From Anaeromyxobacter dehalogenans 2CP-C (lineage in GTDB: Bacteria > Myxococcota > Myxococcia > Myxococcales > Anaeromyxobacteraceae), in assembly GCF_000013385.1 (NCBI RefSeq), contig NC_007760.1, positions 3,074,001 through 3,138,000 of the forward strand: a stretch of 64,000 nucleotides of DNA, written 5' to 3'. Shown here piece after piece: positions 1 through 9,423 of this stretch. Position 1 is the first letter of the stretch; each line of letters opens with the position of its first letter. The notes below the pieces were generated by a model. It made no database searches. It saw nothing but the letters and a program-made list of their open reading frames with translations, and was not told the DNA's origin. A program made the translations under genes and the position numbers.

Positions 1-1475
1 ACCACCGCGCGCCGCGCCTCGATCGCGCGCATCCGCACGATGGCGAGGAACTGGTACGGGCCGGACGAGTAGCCGTACCAGGCGTCGTTGGTGGGGTTCA
101 CCAGCAGCTCCGGCTCGGGGTCGCGGCGCGCGAACGCCACGTTGATCTCCGGGAAGATCGCGTCGTAGCAGATCATGGGCGCGACGCGGACCGGCCCGGA
201 GGGCGCGGGCGCCGCCGCGGCCCCGGCCGCCGGAGCGCCCGGCACGGCCGAGGCGAGCGCGGGCCCCGCCGCCGGCGCGGCGGCGAGCGGGAACTCGAGC
301 ACGCTCAGGTCGGTGCCCGGCTCGGCCGGCGCGAGGCTCGGCACCAGGTGCCGCACGAACGGCAGCCAGCGCTGCAGCGGCACGTACTCGCCGAACGGCA
401 CCAGGTGGTGCTTCAGGTACTTCCCCAGCACCTGCCGCCCGGGGGAGACCATGAACTGCGCGTTCCCGACGCGCGGCACCCGCTCGCCGTTCGCGGCGCG
501 GGTCCACTCCACCGTGGTCGCCCCGAGCAGCACGTGCGCGCGCTCGAGCGGCGGCAGCCCGGCGGCGGGCGTCGCGAAGCTCCGGACGTCCGGCGCCACG
601 TACAGCGGGTAGGCCGCCTCCGGCCACGCCACCAGGTCGGCGCCGGCGCGGTCCGCCTCCACCGTAAGCGGCACGAGGCGCGCCAGGATCTGCGCGCGGT
701 GGTTGCGCGCCGCGTTCTTCACCGACTGGTCCACGTTCGGCTGCACCACGCCCACCGTGATCGACGGCGCCGCGGCGGCCTCGGCGCGCACGGCACGCAC
801 CCGCAGGGCGCCGCCGGCCACCACCGCCGCGACCAGCGCCGCGGTGCCGGCCAGCGCCCGCCGCGGGAGCGGCCGCCGCTCGCGCCGCGCCTCCAGCGCC
901 TCGGCCAGCACCGCGTTCACCAGCACCACGAGCGCCGCGATCCCGTACACGCCGGTGGCGGCCGCGAGCTGCGCCACCGCCGGAGTGCGCGCCTGCGTGT
1001 AGCCCACGTTCGCCCAGGGGAACCCGGAGAACAGGTAGTTGCGGGACAGCTCGAACGCGACCCACACCGGCGGGAGCACCGCCCAGGCCGGCCAGCCCAG
1101 CCGCGCGCGGACGCGCTGCGCCACCGCGAACGCGCCGGCCCAGTGCGCCGCCATGTACAGCACCAGCAGCGACAGGGCGAACACCGAGAACGCGAGCGAC
1201 AGGCCGCCGAACGCGGTCATGGCGTGCGAGACCCAGTAGATGGCCGCGAAGAAGTAGGCGAGGCCCGCCACCAGGCCGAGGCGGGCCGCCTGCCACGCGC
1301 CGCGCGCGCGCCGCAGCGCCACGAACGCGGGCACGAGCGCCACCCAGGCGACCAGCTCCAGCCGGCCGGCGGGGTCCACCTCGCGGATCGAGAGGAACGG
1401 CACCACCAGCGGCAGCGCCAGCGCGAGCGCGAGCCCGGAGGCGATCGCGAGGAGGTAGGGGACGAGGCGCGTCAT
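1..1475 (-). CDS. lnt: apolipoprotein N-acyltransferase (3' end cut by window edge)
   Basis: Lnt adds the third acyl chain to the N-terminal cysteine of lipoproteins at the periplasmic face of the inner membrane. The N-terminal part translates to a run of hydrophobic helices beginning MTRLVPYLLAIAS. The nitrilase-like C-terminal domain shows the nucleophile cysteine in MICYDAIFPE at about residue 436, followed by NPTNDAWYG and a GPYQFLAIVRMRAIEARR stretch typical of the family. CYD replaces the more usual CYE. An Ala/Pro-rich insert precedes the catalytic cysteine. 491 codons are visible and the C-terminus (probably a few tens of residues) lies outside the window. It is the last visible gene of the phoH/ybeY operon, an arrangement common in proteobacteria. 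Its ATG lies about 75 bp after the preceding stop. Confidence 0.93.
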   Translation of the reverse strand, partial: MTRLVPYLLAIASGLALALALPLVVPFLSIREVDPAGRLELVAWVALVPAFVALRRARGAWQAARLGLVAGLAYFFAAIYWVSHAMTAFGGLSLAFSVFALSLLVLYMAAHWAGAFAVAQRVRARLGWPAWAVLPPVWVAFELSRNYLFSGFPWANVGYTQARTPAVAQLAAATGVYGIAALVVLVNAVLAEALEARRERRPLPRRALAGTAALVAAVVAGGALRVRAVRAEAAAAPSITVGVVQPNVDQSVKNAARNHRAQILARLVPLTVEADRAGADLVAWPEAAYPLYVAPDVRSFATPAAGLPPLERAHVLLGATTVEWTRAANGERVPRVGNAQFMVSPGRQVLGKYLKHHLVPFGEYVPLQRWLPFVRHLVPSLAPAEPGTDLSVLEFPLAAAPAAGPALASAVPGAPAAGAAAAPAPSGPVRVAPMICYDAIFPEINVAFARRDPEPELLVNPTNDAWYGYSSGPYQFLAIVRMRAIEARRAV

Positions 1476-1548
1476 CGAGCGTTCCTGCGGCGGCGACGGG
1501 GGCCGCGGCGCGCCGGGATCCTGTCGGCGGCGGGCCGGCGGCGCCCGG

Positions 1549-1926
1549 TCAGCGGACCTTCCCGCCGGGCCCGCCCTCCGGGCCGTCCGGCGCCTCCGCC
1601 TGCTGCGCCTGCGCGGCGCCGTACGCCTCGGCGGCGGCGAGGTAGTACGCGACCGCCTCGCGCACCAGGTGGCCGACCGGCCGGCCGAGCCGCGACGCGG
1701 TGGCGGTCATGGCCTCGGCGAGGTCGGCGGGCATCCGGACCGGCACCACCCGCGCCTGGGCCAGCGCCGCCTCCAGCCGCTCCAGCGCCTGGCTGGGCCG
1801 CGACACGCGGAAGTCGCCCGCCTCGATCATGTCCTTGATCCGGCGCGCGAGGTCTTCGCGCGTGAACCACGCGCCGTCGAGCCAGACCGACTCGGAGTCG
1901 AGATCGATGTCGGCGAACGGGTCCAT
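1549..1926 (-). CDS. small ribbon-helix-helix-like protein
   Basis: A 125-residue protein of unknown specific role. The N-terminal half begins MDPFADIDLDSESVWLDG and is acidic with aromatic residues. The middle (about residues 58-95) reads VVPVRMPADLAEAM then a helix-turn-helix-like LGRPVGHLVREAVAYYL, which fits a CopG/Arc-type ribbon-helix-helix DNA-binding fold. The tail is Ala/Gln/Gly-rich and low in complexity. It could be a small transcriptional regulator or an antitoxin-like protein, but no toxin gene is adjacent. The ATG lies inside the 3' end of ybeY, with 100 bp of overlap in another frame, so the two are probably translationally coupled. The fold call is by eye from the pattern only. 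Confidence 0.7.
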   Translation of the reverse strand: MDPFADIDLDSESVWLDGAWFTREDLARRIKDMIEAGDFRVSRPSQALERLEAALAQARVVPVRMPADLAEAMTATASRLGRPVGHLVREAVAYYLAAAEAYGAAQAQQAEAPDGPEGGPGGKVR

Positions 1927-2408
1927 CGGTCCTTTGCCTCGCCGGCGCGCCCCTCGCGCCGGCCCTCGCGGAGCGCCGCCCCGACGAGCCCCTCCGCCCG
2001 CGCGAGCTCCGCTTCCTTCTCCGCCATCGCCCGGGCGTCCGCGGGCCGCTCGTGGTCGTAGCCGAGCAGGTGCAGGATCCCGTGCGCCAGGTAGCGGTCC
2101 AGCTCGGCGCCCACCCGCCGACCGTCGGACCGCGCCCGCCGCGCGGCGGTGTCGAGCGAGATTACCACGTCGCCCAGCAGCGCCCCAGCGCCCGGCGGCT
2201 CCGATATCGGGAACGACAGCACGTCGGTGGCCTGGTCCTTCTGCCGCCACTCCCGGTTGAGCGTGCGGATGCGCCGGTCGGTCACGAGCAGGATGGAGAG
2301 CTCGGCGTCCTCGCGCCCCAGGGCGGCCAGGAACGCCGCCGCGCGCGCCCGGAGCCGCCGGGCGGCGCGGGCGCCGTCGGGGTGCTCGGAGGTGAGCCGG
2401 ACGATCAC
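1827..2408 (-). CDS. ybeY: endoribonuclease / rRNA maturation factor YbeY
   Basis: YbeY is a metal-dependent endoribonuclease acting in 16S rRNA 3'-end maturation and ribosome quality control. The signature HGILHLLGYDHE is present, carrying the three zinc-binding histidines, preceded by NREWRQKDQATDVLSFP, also characteristic. The GTG start at 2408 overlaps the TGA of the upstream 7TM-HD gene (GTGA), a clear coupling signal. At 193 residues it is longer than the usual 150-160. The extra C-terminal part comes from reading about 100 bp over the start of the next gene in another frame, and its sequence (Arg/Ser/Thr-rich) does not look conserved. Confidence 0.92.
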   Translation of the reverse strand: MIVRLTSEHPDGARAARRLRARAAAFLAALGREDAELSILLVTDRRIRTLNREWRQKDQATDVLSFPISEPPGAGALLGDVVISLDTAARRARSDGRRVGAELDRYLAHGILHLLGYDHERPADARAMAEKEAELARAEGLVGAALREGRREGRAGEAKDRWTRSPTSISTPSRSGSTARGSRAKTSRAGSRT

Positions 2409-4753
2409 GGCTTCGCCACCAGGTGCACGGCCGGGCCGTCGTCGCGGCGCCGGTCCGGGTACTCGGGGCGCGTGTGGTAGATGGCCTCCAGCGCCCGCAC
2501 CATCGCGCCGGAGATGGCGTTCAGGTCGCGCAGCGTCAGCGCGCACTCGTCGAGCTGCCCCTCCCCGAACACCTCGTTGATGCGCTTGGCCACCAGCGCG
2601 CGGAGCGAGTCCGCGGTCGGATCCTCCAGCGCGCGCGCGGAGGCCTCGCACGCGTCGGCGATCATGACGAGCGCCGCCTCGCGCGTCTGCGGCTTCGGGC
2701 CGGGGTAGCGGAACAGGGCCTCGTCGAGCGGCGCGGGGCGGCCCCCGCCCTCGTCCGCCAGGCGCTGCGCCTTGCCCCAGAAGTACCCGACGTGCCGCGT
2801 GCCGTGGTGCTGCGCGATCGCGTCCTGGACCACCCGCGGCAGGCGCCAGTGGCGCGCCAGCTCCAGGCCGTCGGTCACGTGGCGCTTCACGATGAGCGCG
2901 CTCATGGACGGCGCGAGCGCGTCGTGCCGGTTCTCGCCGCCGCGCTGGTTCTCGGCGAAGTAGAGCGGGTTCCGGATCTTCCCGAGGTCGTGGTAGTAGG
3001 CGCACACCCGCGCCAGCAGCGGGTTCGCGCCGATCGCCTGCGCGCCCGCCTCCACCAGCGAGCCCATCAGGATGGAGTGGTGGTAGGTCCCGGGCGACTG
3101 GACGATGAGCTCCTTCAGCGCCGGGTGGTTCAGGTTCGCGAGCTCGAGCAGCTTCACGTCGGTGACGTACCCGAACACGCCCTCCACCACCGGGAGCAGC
3201 CCCACCACCGCGATCGGCAGCAGCACCGCGCCGCCGACCAGCGCGCCGACCGCCGAGAGCAGCACCTCGGCGCCGGCGCGGCCGGCGTAGAGCCCGAGCG
3301 CCGCGACCACGGCGGCGCCGACCAGCCCCACCCCCAGGCCGGCGCGGAACAGCCCGGCCCGGTCGCGGTTGTTGCGGACCAGGCCCGCCGCGGCGACCGA
3401 GGTGAGCGTCGCGAACAGCGCGTAGGCGAGCGACTGCCCGGCCAGCAGCCCGGCCGCCAGCCCCATGGCGAGCGCGAACAGGAGCGCGGTCTCCGCCGCC
3501 AGCACCTGCCGCACGATCATCGCGCCCGCCGCGAACGGCACCAGGTACTGCAGCGCGACCGCGGGGACGTACGGGAAGCGCTCGTGCAGCGCGTCCACCA
3601 CCGCGAAGCCGAGGAAGCCGGCCGCCAGCGAGCCGAGGTACAGCAGCGACAGCAGCAGCGCGTCGCGGCGCGCCGGACGGAAGCGCGCCACGTTCCGGCG
3701 CGCGAAGCGCCAGAGCAGCGAGACGAGCAGCGCCACCACCACCGCGCCGCCGATGCGGACGCTGCCCAGGTCCTCGCCCTTGCGCTGCGCGCGGATGCCG
3801 TCGAACACCAGCAGGTGGCGCTTCTCGATCCGCTCGCCGTCCCCGATGATCTTCTCGCCGCGCTTCACCGGGATGGCCACCGGCTTCACCCGCGCGGCCG
3901 CGTCGTAGCGCCGCCGCTCGGTCTCGGCCTGGTCGTAGACCAGCGTCGGGCGCACCATCGCCTCCGCGGTGCGCGCCATCGCAGCGCGCACCGCCCCGGG
4001 CTCCTTCTCCAGCCGCGCGGCCGCGGTGCGGGCCAGCTCCTCGCGCGCCTCGGCCACGTCGCGGACCTGGGAGGCGTCGGCGAACGCCTGCTCGCGCTCC
4101 GGGCGCCCGCCGCGCAGCGTGCGGACCACGAAGCCCGCGTCGGGGGCGGCCGGGAGGAGCTTGCGATCCTCGATGACCAGCCCGGCCAGCGCGCCGCGGG
4201 CCAGGTCCGCGAGCTGGCGCTCCGCCACCTCGGAGAACCGGGTCGTGCCGAGGGCGGTCAGGTCGCCGTCCCGCACCAGGACCTGCAGCCGCGACACGAA
4301 CGCGTCGCGCTGCGCGGCGTAGCGCCGCTCCAGCGCCGCGGCGTCCCGGGCCCCGCGGCCGTCGTCGCGGAGCGCCCGCTCCTCGTCGCGCATCAGCTCG
4401 AACGCGGCGTGGACGCGCGCGACCGCCTCGTCGGCGGCTCCCGCGTCCTGGTGGTAGACCGGGCGCTCCGCCGCCGCCGCCTCGGCGCGGCGCCGGGCGG
4501 TCGCCTCCTCGTCCACGATGTCGTAGTCGCGGTCGGCCTTGATGGTCGCCGGCGCGGGCGTGCCGAGGGCCTCGGGGCCGGGCAGCCGGTGCGCGGCCGA
4601 GGGGGCGAGCAGCCACCCGGCGGCGGCGGAGACCGCAGCCACCAGGAGCGCGCGCATCAGCCGGCCGGGCCAATCGACGCGGTCGGCGGCGGGAGGGCCG
4701 CCGGCGGCGGGTGTGTCAGTGGGGGGACCGGACACGGCGTGCGAGAGTCGCAC
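2405..4753 (-). CDS. 7TM-HD family cyclic dinucleotide phosphodiesterase (PgpH/YqfF type)
   Basis: This 782-residue membrane protein has the 7TM-HD architecture. It has one N-terminal membrane segment (about residues 33-50), a large extracytoplasmic region to about 310, a multi-helix membrane domain, and a cytoplasmic HD phosphohydrolase domain. The HD domain shows TYHHSILMGSLVEAGA and then AYYHDLGKIRNP, with the HD pair near residue 588, followed by AQHHGTRH and MIADACEASAR. Characterised relatives (PgpH of Listeria) hydrolyse cyclic di-AMP. Whether this lineage makes that nucleotide cannot be judged here. It sits between phoH and ybeY, the usual neighbours, and its TGA is shared with the ybeY GTG. 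The first ATG is used; a second Met at residue 33 is possible. Confidence 0.9.
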   Translation of the reverse strand: MRLSHAVSGPPTDTPAAGGPPAADRVDWPGRLMRALLVAAVSAAAGWLLAPSAAHRLPGPEALGTPAPATIKADRDYDIVDEEATARRRAEAAAAERPVYHQDAGAADEAVARVHAAFELMRDEERALRDDGRGARDAAALERRYAAQRDAFVSRLQVLVRDGDLTALGTTRFSEVAERQLADLARGALAGLVIEDRKLLPAAPDAGFVVRTLRGGRPEREQAFADASQVRDVAEAREELARTAAARLEKEPGAVRAAMARTAEAMVRPTLVYDQAETERRRYDAAARVKPVAIPVKRGEKIIGDGERIEKRHLLVFDGIRAQRKGEDLGSVRIGGAVVVALLVSLLWRFARRNVARFRPARRDALLLSLLYLGSLAAGFLGFAVVDALHERFPYVPAVALQYLVPFAAGAMIVRQVLAAETALLFALAMGLAAGLLAGQSLAYALFATLTSVAAAGLVRNNRDRAGLFRAGLGVGLVGAAVVAALGLYAGRAGAEVLLSAVGALVGGAVLLPIAVVGLLPVVEGVFGYVTDVKLLELANLNHPALKELIVQSPGTYHHSILMGSLVEAGAQAIGANPLLARVCAYYHDLGKIRNPLYFAENQRGGENRHDALAPSMSALIVKRHVTDGLELARHWRLPRVVQDAIAQHHGTRHVGYFWGKAQRLADEGGGRPAPLDEALFRYPGPKPQTREAALVMIADACEASARALEDPTADSLRALVAKRINEVFGEGQLDECALTLRDLNAISGAMVRALEAIYHTRPEYPDRRRDDGPAVHLVAKP

Positions 4754-4849
4754 CGGGGTGGGAGGAGCGCAACGGAGAACCGGGGCTTCCCCCTGAACAC
4801 GCGGCGAGGTGCCGCCCCTCCGCCCATTCGCGGCGAGACGCTTCCGGGG

Positions 4850-5914
<1,065 letters not shown>

Positions 5915-5940
5915 GGACGCTCCTTAACGTTGTCCGTGCC

Positions 5941-5975
5941 GCCGTCCGTCCGGACGGCGCTCGCCCCGCTGGGGC
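5941..5975. terminator. two adjacent GC hairpins between the DUF4388 gene and phoH
   Basis: GCCGTCC/GGACGGC forms a 7-bp stem with a 4-base loop at 5941-5958, and GCCCC/GGGGC forms a 5-bp stem with a 3-base loop at 5963-5975. They lie in the 109-bp gap after the DUF4388 stop and before the phoH start, both on the minus strand. They could end the upstream transcript or structure the phoH leader. There is no T-run. Confidence 0.4.
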
Positions 5976-6023
5976 ACTCATAATCTACGCCCCGTCGCGC
6001 GCCAGCGGAGGATGGGCGCGGCC

Positions 6024-7220
6024 CTACTCCACCGGAGGCAGGAGCACGAACCGCCCCGCCGGCGTGCGCCGGTAGTGGTAGGGCTCGGCCCACGGGTGGC
6101 GCAGGTCGCGCGCGTCCACCAGGCCCGCCTCGACGAGCGCGCCGAGCGCCGCGGGGTACTCGCCCTTCTCGAGGCGGTACACCTCCAGCGCGCCGCGCAG
6201 CCGCTCGAGCTGGTAGCGCGCGAGGAACCGCTCCGCGGCGTTGTCCCGCACCCGCGCCGCGCCGGGCGGCTCGCCCCAGGCCAGGCCGCGCTCGTCCACC
6301 CAGTACGCGATGCCGGCCAGCGCCGCGGCGATCGCGACGGTCGCGAGCACGCTCAGCGCGCCGGCCCGCAGCCGCGCCTGCCAGTCCTGCGCGTACGCGC
6401 CGACCGCCGCCTTGGCCCGGCTGGCCGGGGCGACCGCCTCGAGGTAGCCGAGGTTGAGCAGGTTCGTGAGCGCCTTGCAGGTCTCGAACTCGCCCAGGCG
6501 CGAGAGATCGACGAGCCGCTCGACCGTGCGCCCCGGGATGGCGAGCGCGAACACCCGCCGCTCGTTCGCGCCGAGCGAGGCGAACTCGCCGCGGCGCTCG
6601 GTGGGCTCCTCGCCGAGCGCGTCGAACGCGTCGTCCACCTCGTCGCCGCCGCGCCTCGGCGCGGGGGGCGCGTCCGGGTCGAGCGCCCGGCGCCGCTCGA
6701 ACGTCATGGCGGTGGACGGGATCCGCTTGCGGATCATCGGCCACTCGTCCACCCGGCGGAAGCCCTCCATCAGCACCGACTCGGCGCGGAGCGGCGAGAC
6801 GGTCTCGCGATCCCACTCCACCTCGCCCGGCTCGAAGGCGTAGGTCCCGCTCTTCCAGCGGAAGAGCTGGTAGACGGTCTCGGTGGTCTGCAGCGCCGTC
6901 ATCTCGCGCAGGTCCTGCTGCGAGACGAACCCCAGCTCCACCAGGATGTCGCCCAGGCGCCGGAGCGTGCGCTTCTGGACCTCCAGCGCCTGGTCCAGCT
7001 CCTCCTTGGAGATGACCTCGGCGCGCACCAGCATGTTGCCGAGCCGCTCGCGCGCCTTGCGCCCGGCCGACTCGGCCCGCACCACGTTCCCGTCGGCGAG
7101 CGCGATGTGGATCTCGTCGTCGCGCGACTCGAGGTGCAGCACGCCGCTCTTGGCCTGCTGGCCGATGAGCTGGAGGATCTCCGCGATGCCGAAGTCCTTG
7201 AGCGTGCCGGTGAGCGCCAT
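6024..7220 (-). CDS. DUF4388 (PATAN-like) protein with a membrane segment and pilin-like tail
   Basis: A 398-residue protein. Residues 1-100 match the DUF4388/PATAN pattern (MALTGTLKDFGIAEILQLIG, then GVLHLES), found in many myxobacterial proteins tied to gliding and two-component signalling. A second helical region (about 75-125, KEELDQALEVQKRTLRRLGDI) resembles the N-terminal domain of type II secretion ATPases. The middle is charged, with one hydrophobic segment near 305-325. The C-terminal 60 residues (RLEKGEYPAALGALVEAGLV, then DPWAEPYHY-like HPWAEPYHYRR) resemble the minor-pseudopilin GspG C-terminal domain. The exact function is unknown; a signalling or adaptor role is inferred. Its start lies 3 bp after the TPR-gene stop, so the two are co-transcribed. 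Confidence 0.75.
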   Translation of the reverse strand: MALTGTLKDFGIAEILQLIGQQAKSGVLHLESRDDEIHIALADGNVVRAESAGRKARERLGNMLVRAEVISKEELDQALEVQKRTLRRLGDILVELGFVSQQDLREMTALQTTETVYQLFRWKSGTYAFEPGEVEWDRETVSPLRAESVLMEGFRRVDEWPMIRKRIPSTAMTFERRRALDPDAPPAPRRGGDEVDDAFDALGEEPTERRGEFASLGANERRVFALAIPGRTVERLVDLSRLGEFETCKALTNLLNLGYLEAVAPASRAKAAVGAYAQDWQARLRAGALSVLATVAIAAALAGIAYWVDERGLAWGEPPGAARVRDNAAERFLARYQLERLRGALEVYRLEKGEYPAALGALVEAGLVDARDLRHPWAEPYHYRRTPAGRFVLLPPVE

Positions 7221-7223
7221 CGA

Positions 7224-9374
7224 TCAGCTCCGGGTCCGGCGGAACGCGTCGCGCACCGCGAGCGCCCAGGCGAGCACGCCCAGGGGGACGGCCACGGCGA
7301 GCTTGCCCGCGAGCACGTACGGCGAGGGGTACGGGGGCGGCATGATCCCGCGCCAGAGCCCGACGACGAACAGGGGGAACAGGACCGCCGCGAGCAGGAG
7401 CGCGCCGCGCACCGGGGCGCCGGCGAGGACCTGCGCCGCGCCCGCCCCCGCCACCGAGAGCGCGCGGGTGACGATCCGCGCCAGCCGCTCGTGGCGGCGG
7501 ACCTGCGCCTCCTTCCGCAGCCGGTCGCGCGCGTCCACCACGCCCTTGCGCGCGAACACGTTCACGCACTGGCCGCACTCGTCGCCGTCGCCGCCGTCGC
7601 ACCGGCGGCAGGCCGGCCGCCCGCAGCGGGCGCAGGCGCGGGACGGCCCGAGGCGGCGGAGCACGAGCGCGTACGCCCAGAGCGCCGCGAGGAACCCCGC
7701 GCCGCCCCACGGCCAGGCCTCGGCCGGCAGCGCGCCCATCAGCCGGGCGCGGACCCAGCGCCGCACCGCCTCCGGCGTCCCGTCGCTGGTGGCGAGCGCC
7801 GCGATGCGCGCCGGCGGGACCGGGACGTCCACCAGGTAGTGGTTGGCGGTGAAGTCGTCGTCCGACCCGTGGCGCCGGAGGTACTCGCCGGCCTCGTGCT
7901 CGGCCTTGTCGCGCGCGGCCGCGCTCTTGTCCATCTCGGAGGTGCGCAGGTAGAGCTTGGAGAGGCCGTAGTGCGCCGAGCCCAGCACCACCAGGTCGCC
8001 GCCGGCCTGGTCCTGCGCGGCGAGGTAGGCGGCCTTCGCGCCGTCGAGGTCGCCTTGCAGGAACAGCACGTTGCCCACGTTGACCGAGAGCTCCGGCGCG
8101 CGGGGATCGGCCGCGGCCGCCTCGCGGTACAGGCGCAGGGCGCGGTCGAGATCGCCGCGCCGCTTGGCGTGCCGGCCCAGCGCCGCCAGCACCGGCCCCG
8201 GCGCGGGCGACTCCGGCGCCCACGCCTCCAGCCGCGCCGCCTCGGCGTCGCTCACCGCGCCGTGCTCGAGCTCGTGCACCCGCTCGCCCACGCTCCCCGT
8301 CCAGGCGGTGAGCCGCGCCACCTCGCCGGCGGCCCACGGCATGGCGAGCACCGCGCCGAGCGCGGCGGTCACCACCAGCCGCTCGCGGTTCGCGAGGTAC
8401 GGCCAGGCGACCAGCGCCGCGGCCGCGAGCACCGCCGCGGTCCCGAGCCCGAACGCCAGCGGCATGGCGAGCAGCACCAGGGCCAGGAAGCCGGTCTGCG
8501 CCGGCGCGGAGCCGCGCAGCAGCGGCAGGTGGTGGAAGTCGTGCAGGAACAGCCGGAGCGACCGGGCGAGCAGCACGAGCACCACCGCGGCCGCCGCGAC
8601 GAGCACCGCCGCGAACGCCGCCGCGAACAGGTCGCCCTGGAACGCGCGCGCGGTGTGCGGCTCGCGGGCCGCGGCGGAGAGCGCGTCGCCGAGCGCGGCC
8701 AGCACCGGCCCGGGCCGGCCGGGCTCGCGGGCGAACAGCGCGCGGGCGCGGGCGAGGTGGCCGTCGGGCAGGTCGGGCGCGAGCGCGCTGGCGGCCTCGG
8801 CGCGCGCGAGCGCCTCGGCGGGCAGGTTCGCGGCGAGCGCGCGGCGCGACTCGCGCACCTCGGCCACCGCCATGGGGACCAGGTTCTCGATGGCGAGGTC
8901 GCGCTGCGCGTCGAGCAGCGCGCGCTGCGCGGCGTCGGCGCGCGCCGGGTCGGCCTCGCGGAGCGCGCCCCGCCGGTCGGCCCAGGCCGCGAGCAGGCCG
9001 TCCCAGGTCGCGCGCACCGGCGCGATCGGACGGGCCAGCGCGGGCGACGCGGCGGCGGGCGCGGGCGCGGCGGGGGCGGCGGCGGGATCCGTCCCGGGCG
9101 CGGCGGCGGGCGGCGCGGCGGCCGGCGCGGCCGGCGCGGGCGCCGCCTCGCGCACGGGAGGCGCGGCCTCGCGCACCGCGGCGGCGGACGTGGGTGCAGG
9201 TGCGGGCGCCGGTGCGGCGGGCGGCCGCGCGGGCGCCGGCTCGGGCTCGGCCTCGTCGCCGTCCTCGACCATCCGCGGCGCCGCCACCTGCGCGCGCACG
9301 CGCGCCGGCGCGGCCGCGGCCAGCGCGGCCAGCACGGCGAGGAGGGTCGGGAGGGCGGCACCGCGGGTGGACAC
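7224..9374 (-). CDS. TPR and zinc-ribbon multi-pass membrane protein
   Basis: A 716-residue protein of unknown function, with the TPR gene upstream of and coupled to the DUF4388 gene. From the chosen GTG at 9374 the N-terminus is a good signal peptide (MSTRGAALPTLLAVLAALAA then RVRAQ). An Ala/Pro-rich linker follows (about 35-120). Hydrophobic segments lie near 250-345 and in the C-terminal 80 residues. TPR-like units (GDLDRALRLYREAAAADPRAP, then GNVLFLQGDLDGAKAAYLAA) occupy about 390-455. A zinc-ribbon-like cluster CARCGRPACRRC...CGQC lies near residue 580. The frame stays open upstream, opposite mazG, but the signal peptide fixes the start well. It may belong to a membrane-associated assembly with the DUF4388 protein. 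Confidence 0.72.
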   Translation of the reverse strand: MSTRGAALPTLLAVLAALAAAAPARVRAQVAAPRMVEDGDEAEPEPAPARPPAAPAPAPAPTSAAAVREAAPPVREAAPAPAAPAAAPPAAAPGTDPAAAPAAPAPAAASPALARPIAPVRATWDGLLAAWADRRGALREADPARADAAQRALLDAQRDLAIENLVPMAVAEVRESRRALAANLPAEALARAEAASALAPDLPDGHLARARALFAREPGRPGPVLAALGDALSAAAREPHTARAFQGDLFAAAFAAVLVAAAAVVLVLLARSLRLFLHDFHHLPLLRGSAPAQTGFLALVLLAMPLAFGLGTAAVLAAAALVAWPYLANRERLVVTAALGAVLAMPWAAGEVARLTAWTGSVGERVHELEHGAVSDAEAARLEAWAPESPAPGPVLAALGRHAKRRGDLDRALRLYREAAAADPRAPELSVNVGNVLFLQGDLDGAKAAYLAAQDQAGGDLVVLGSAHYGLSKLYLRTSEMDKSAAARDKAEHEAGEYLRRHGSDDDFTANHYLVDVPVPPARIAALATSDGTPEAVRRWVRARLMGALPAEAWPWGGAGFLAALWAYALVLRRLGPSRACARCGRPACRRCDGGDGDECGQCVNVFARKGVVDARDRLRKEAQVRRHERLARIVTRALSVAGAGAAQVLAGAPVRGALLLAAVLFPLFVVGLWRGIMPPPYPSPYVLAGKLAVAVPLGVLAWALAVRDAFRRTRS

Positions 9375-9423
9375 GCGAGAACGGGATGCTAGCACGCCCG
9401 GTCCCGCGCTAAGAAGACGAACC

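Noticed and set aside
6012-9392. Very long open frame on the plus strand opposite the DUF4388 and TPR genes
   Set aside because: Low-complexity Arg/Gly/His product; the minus-strand genes show clear domains.
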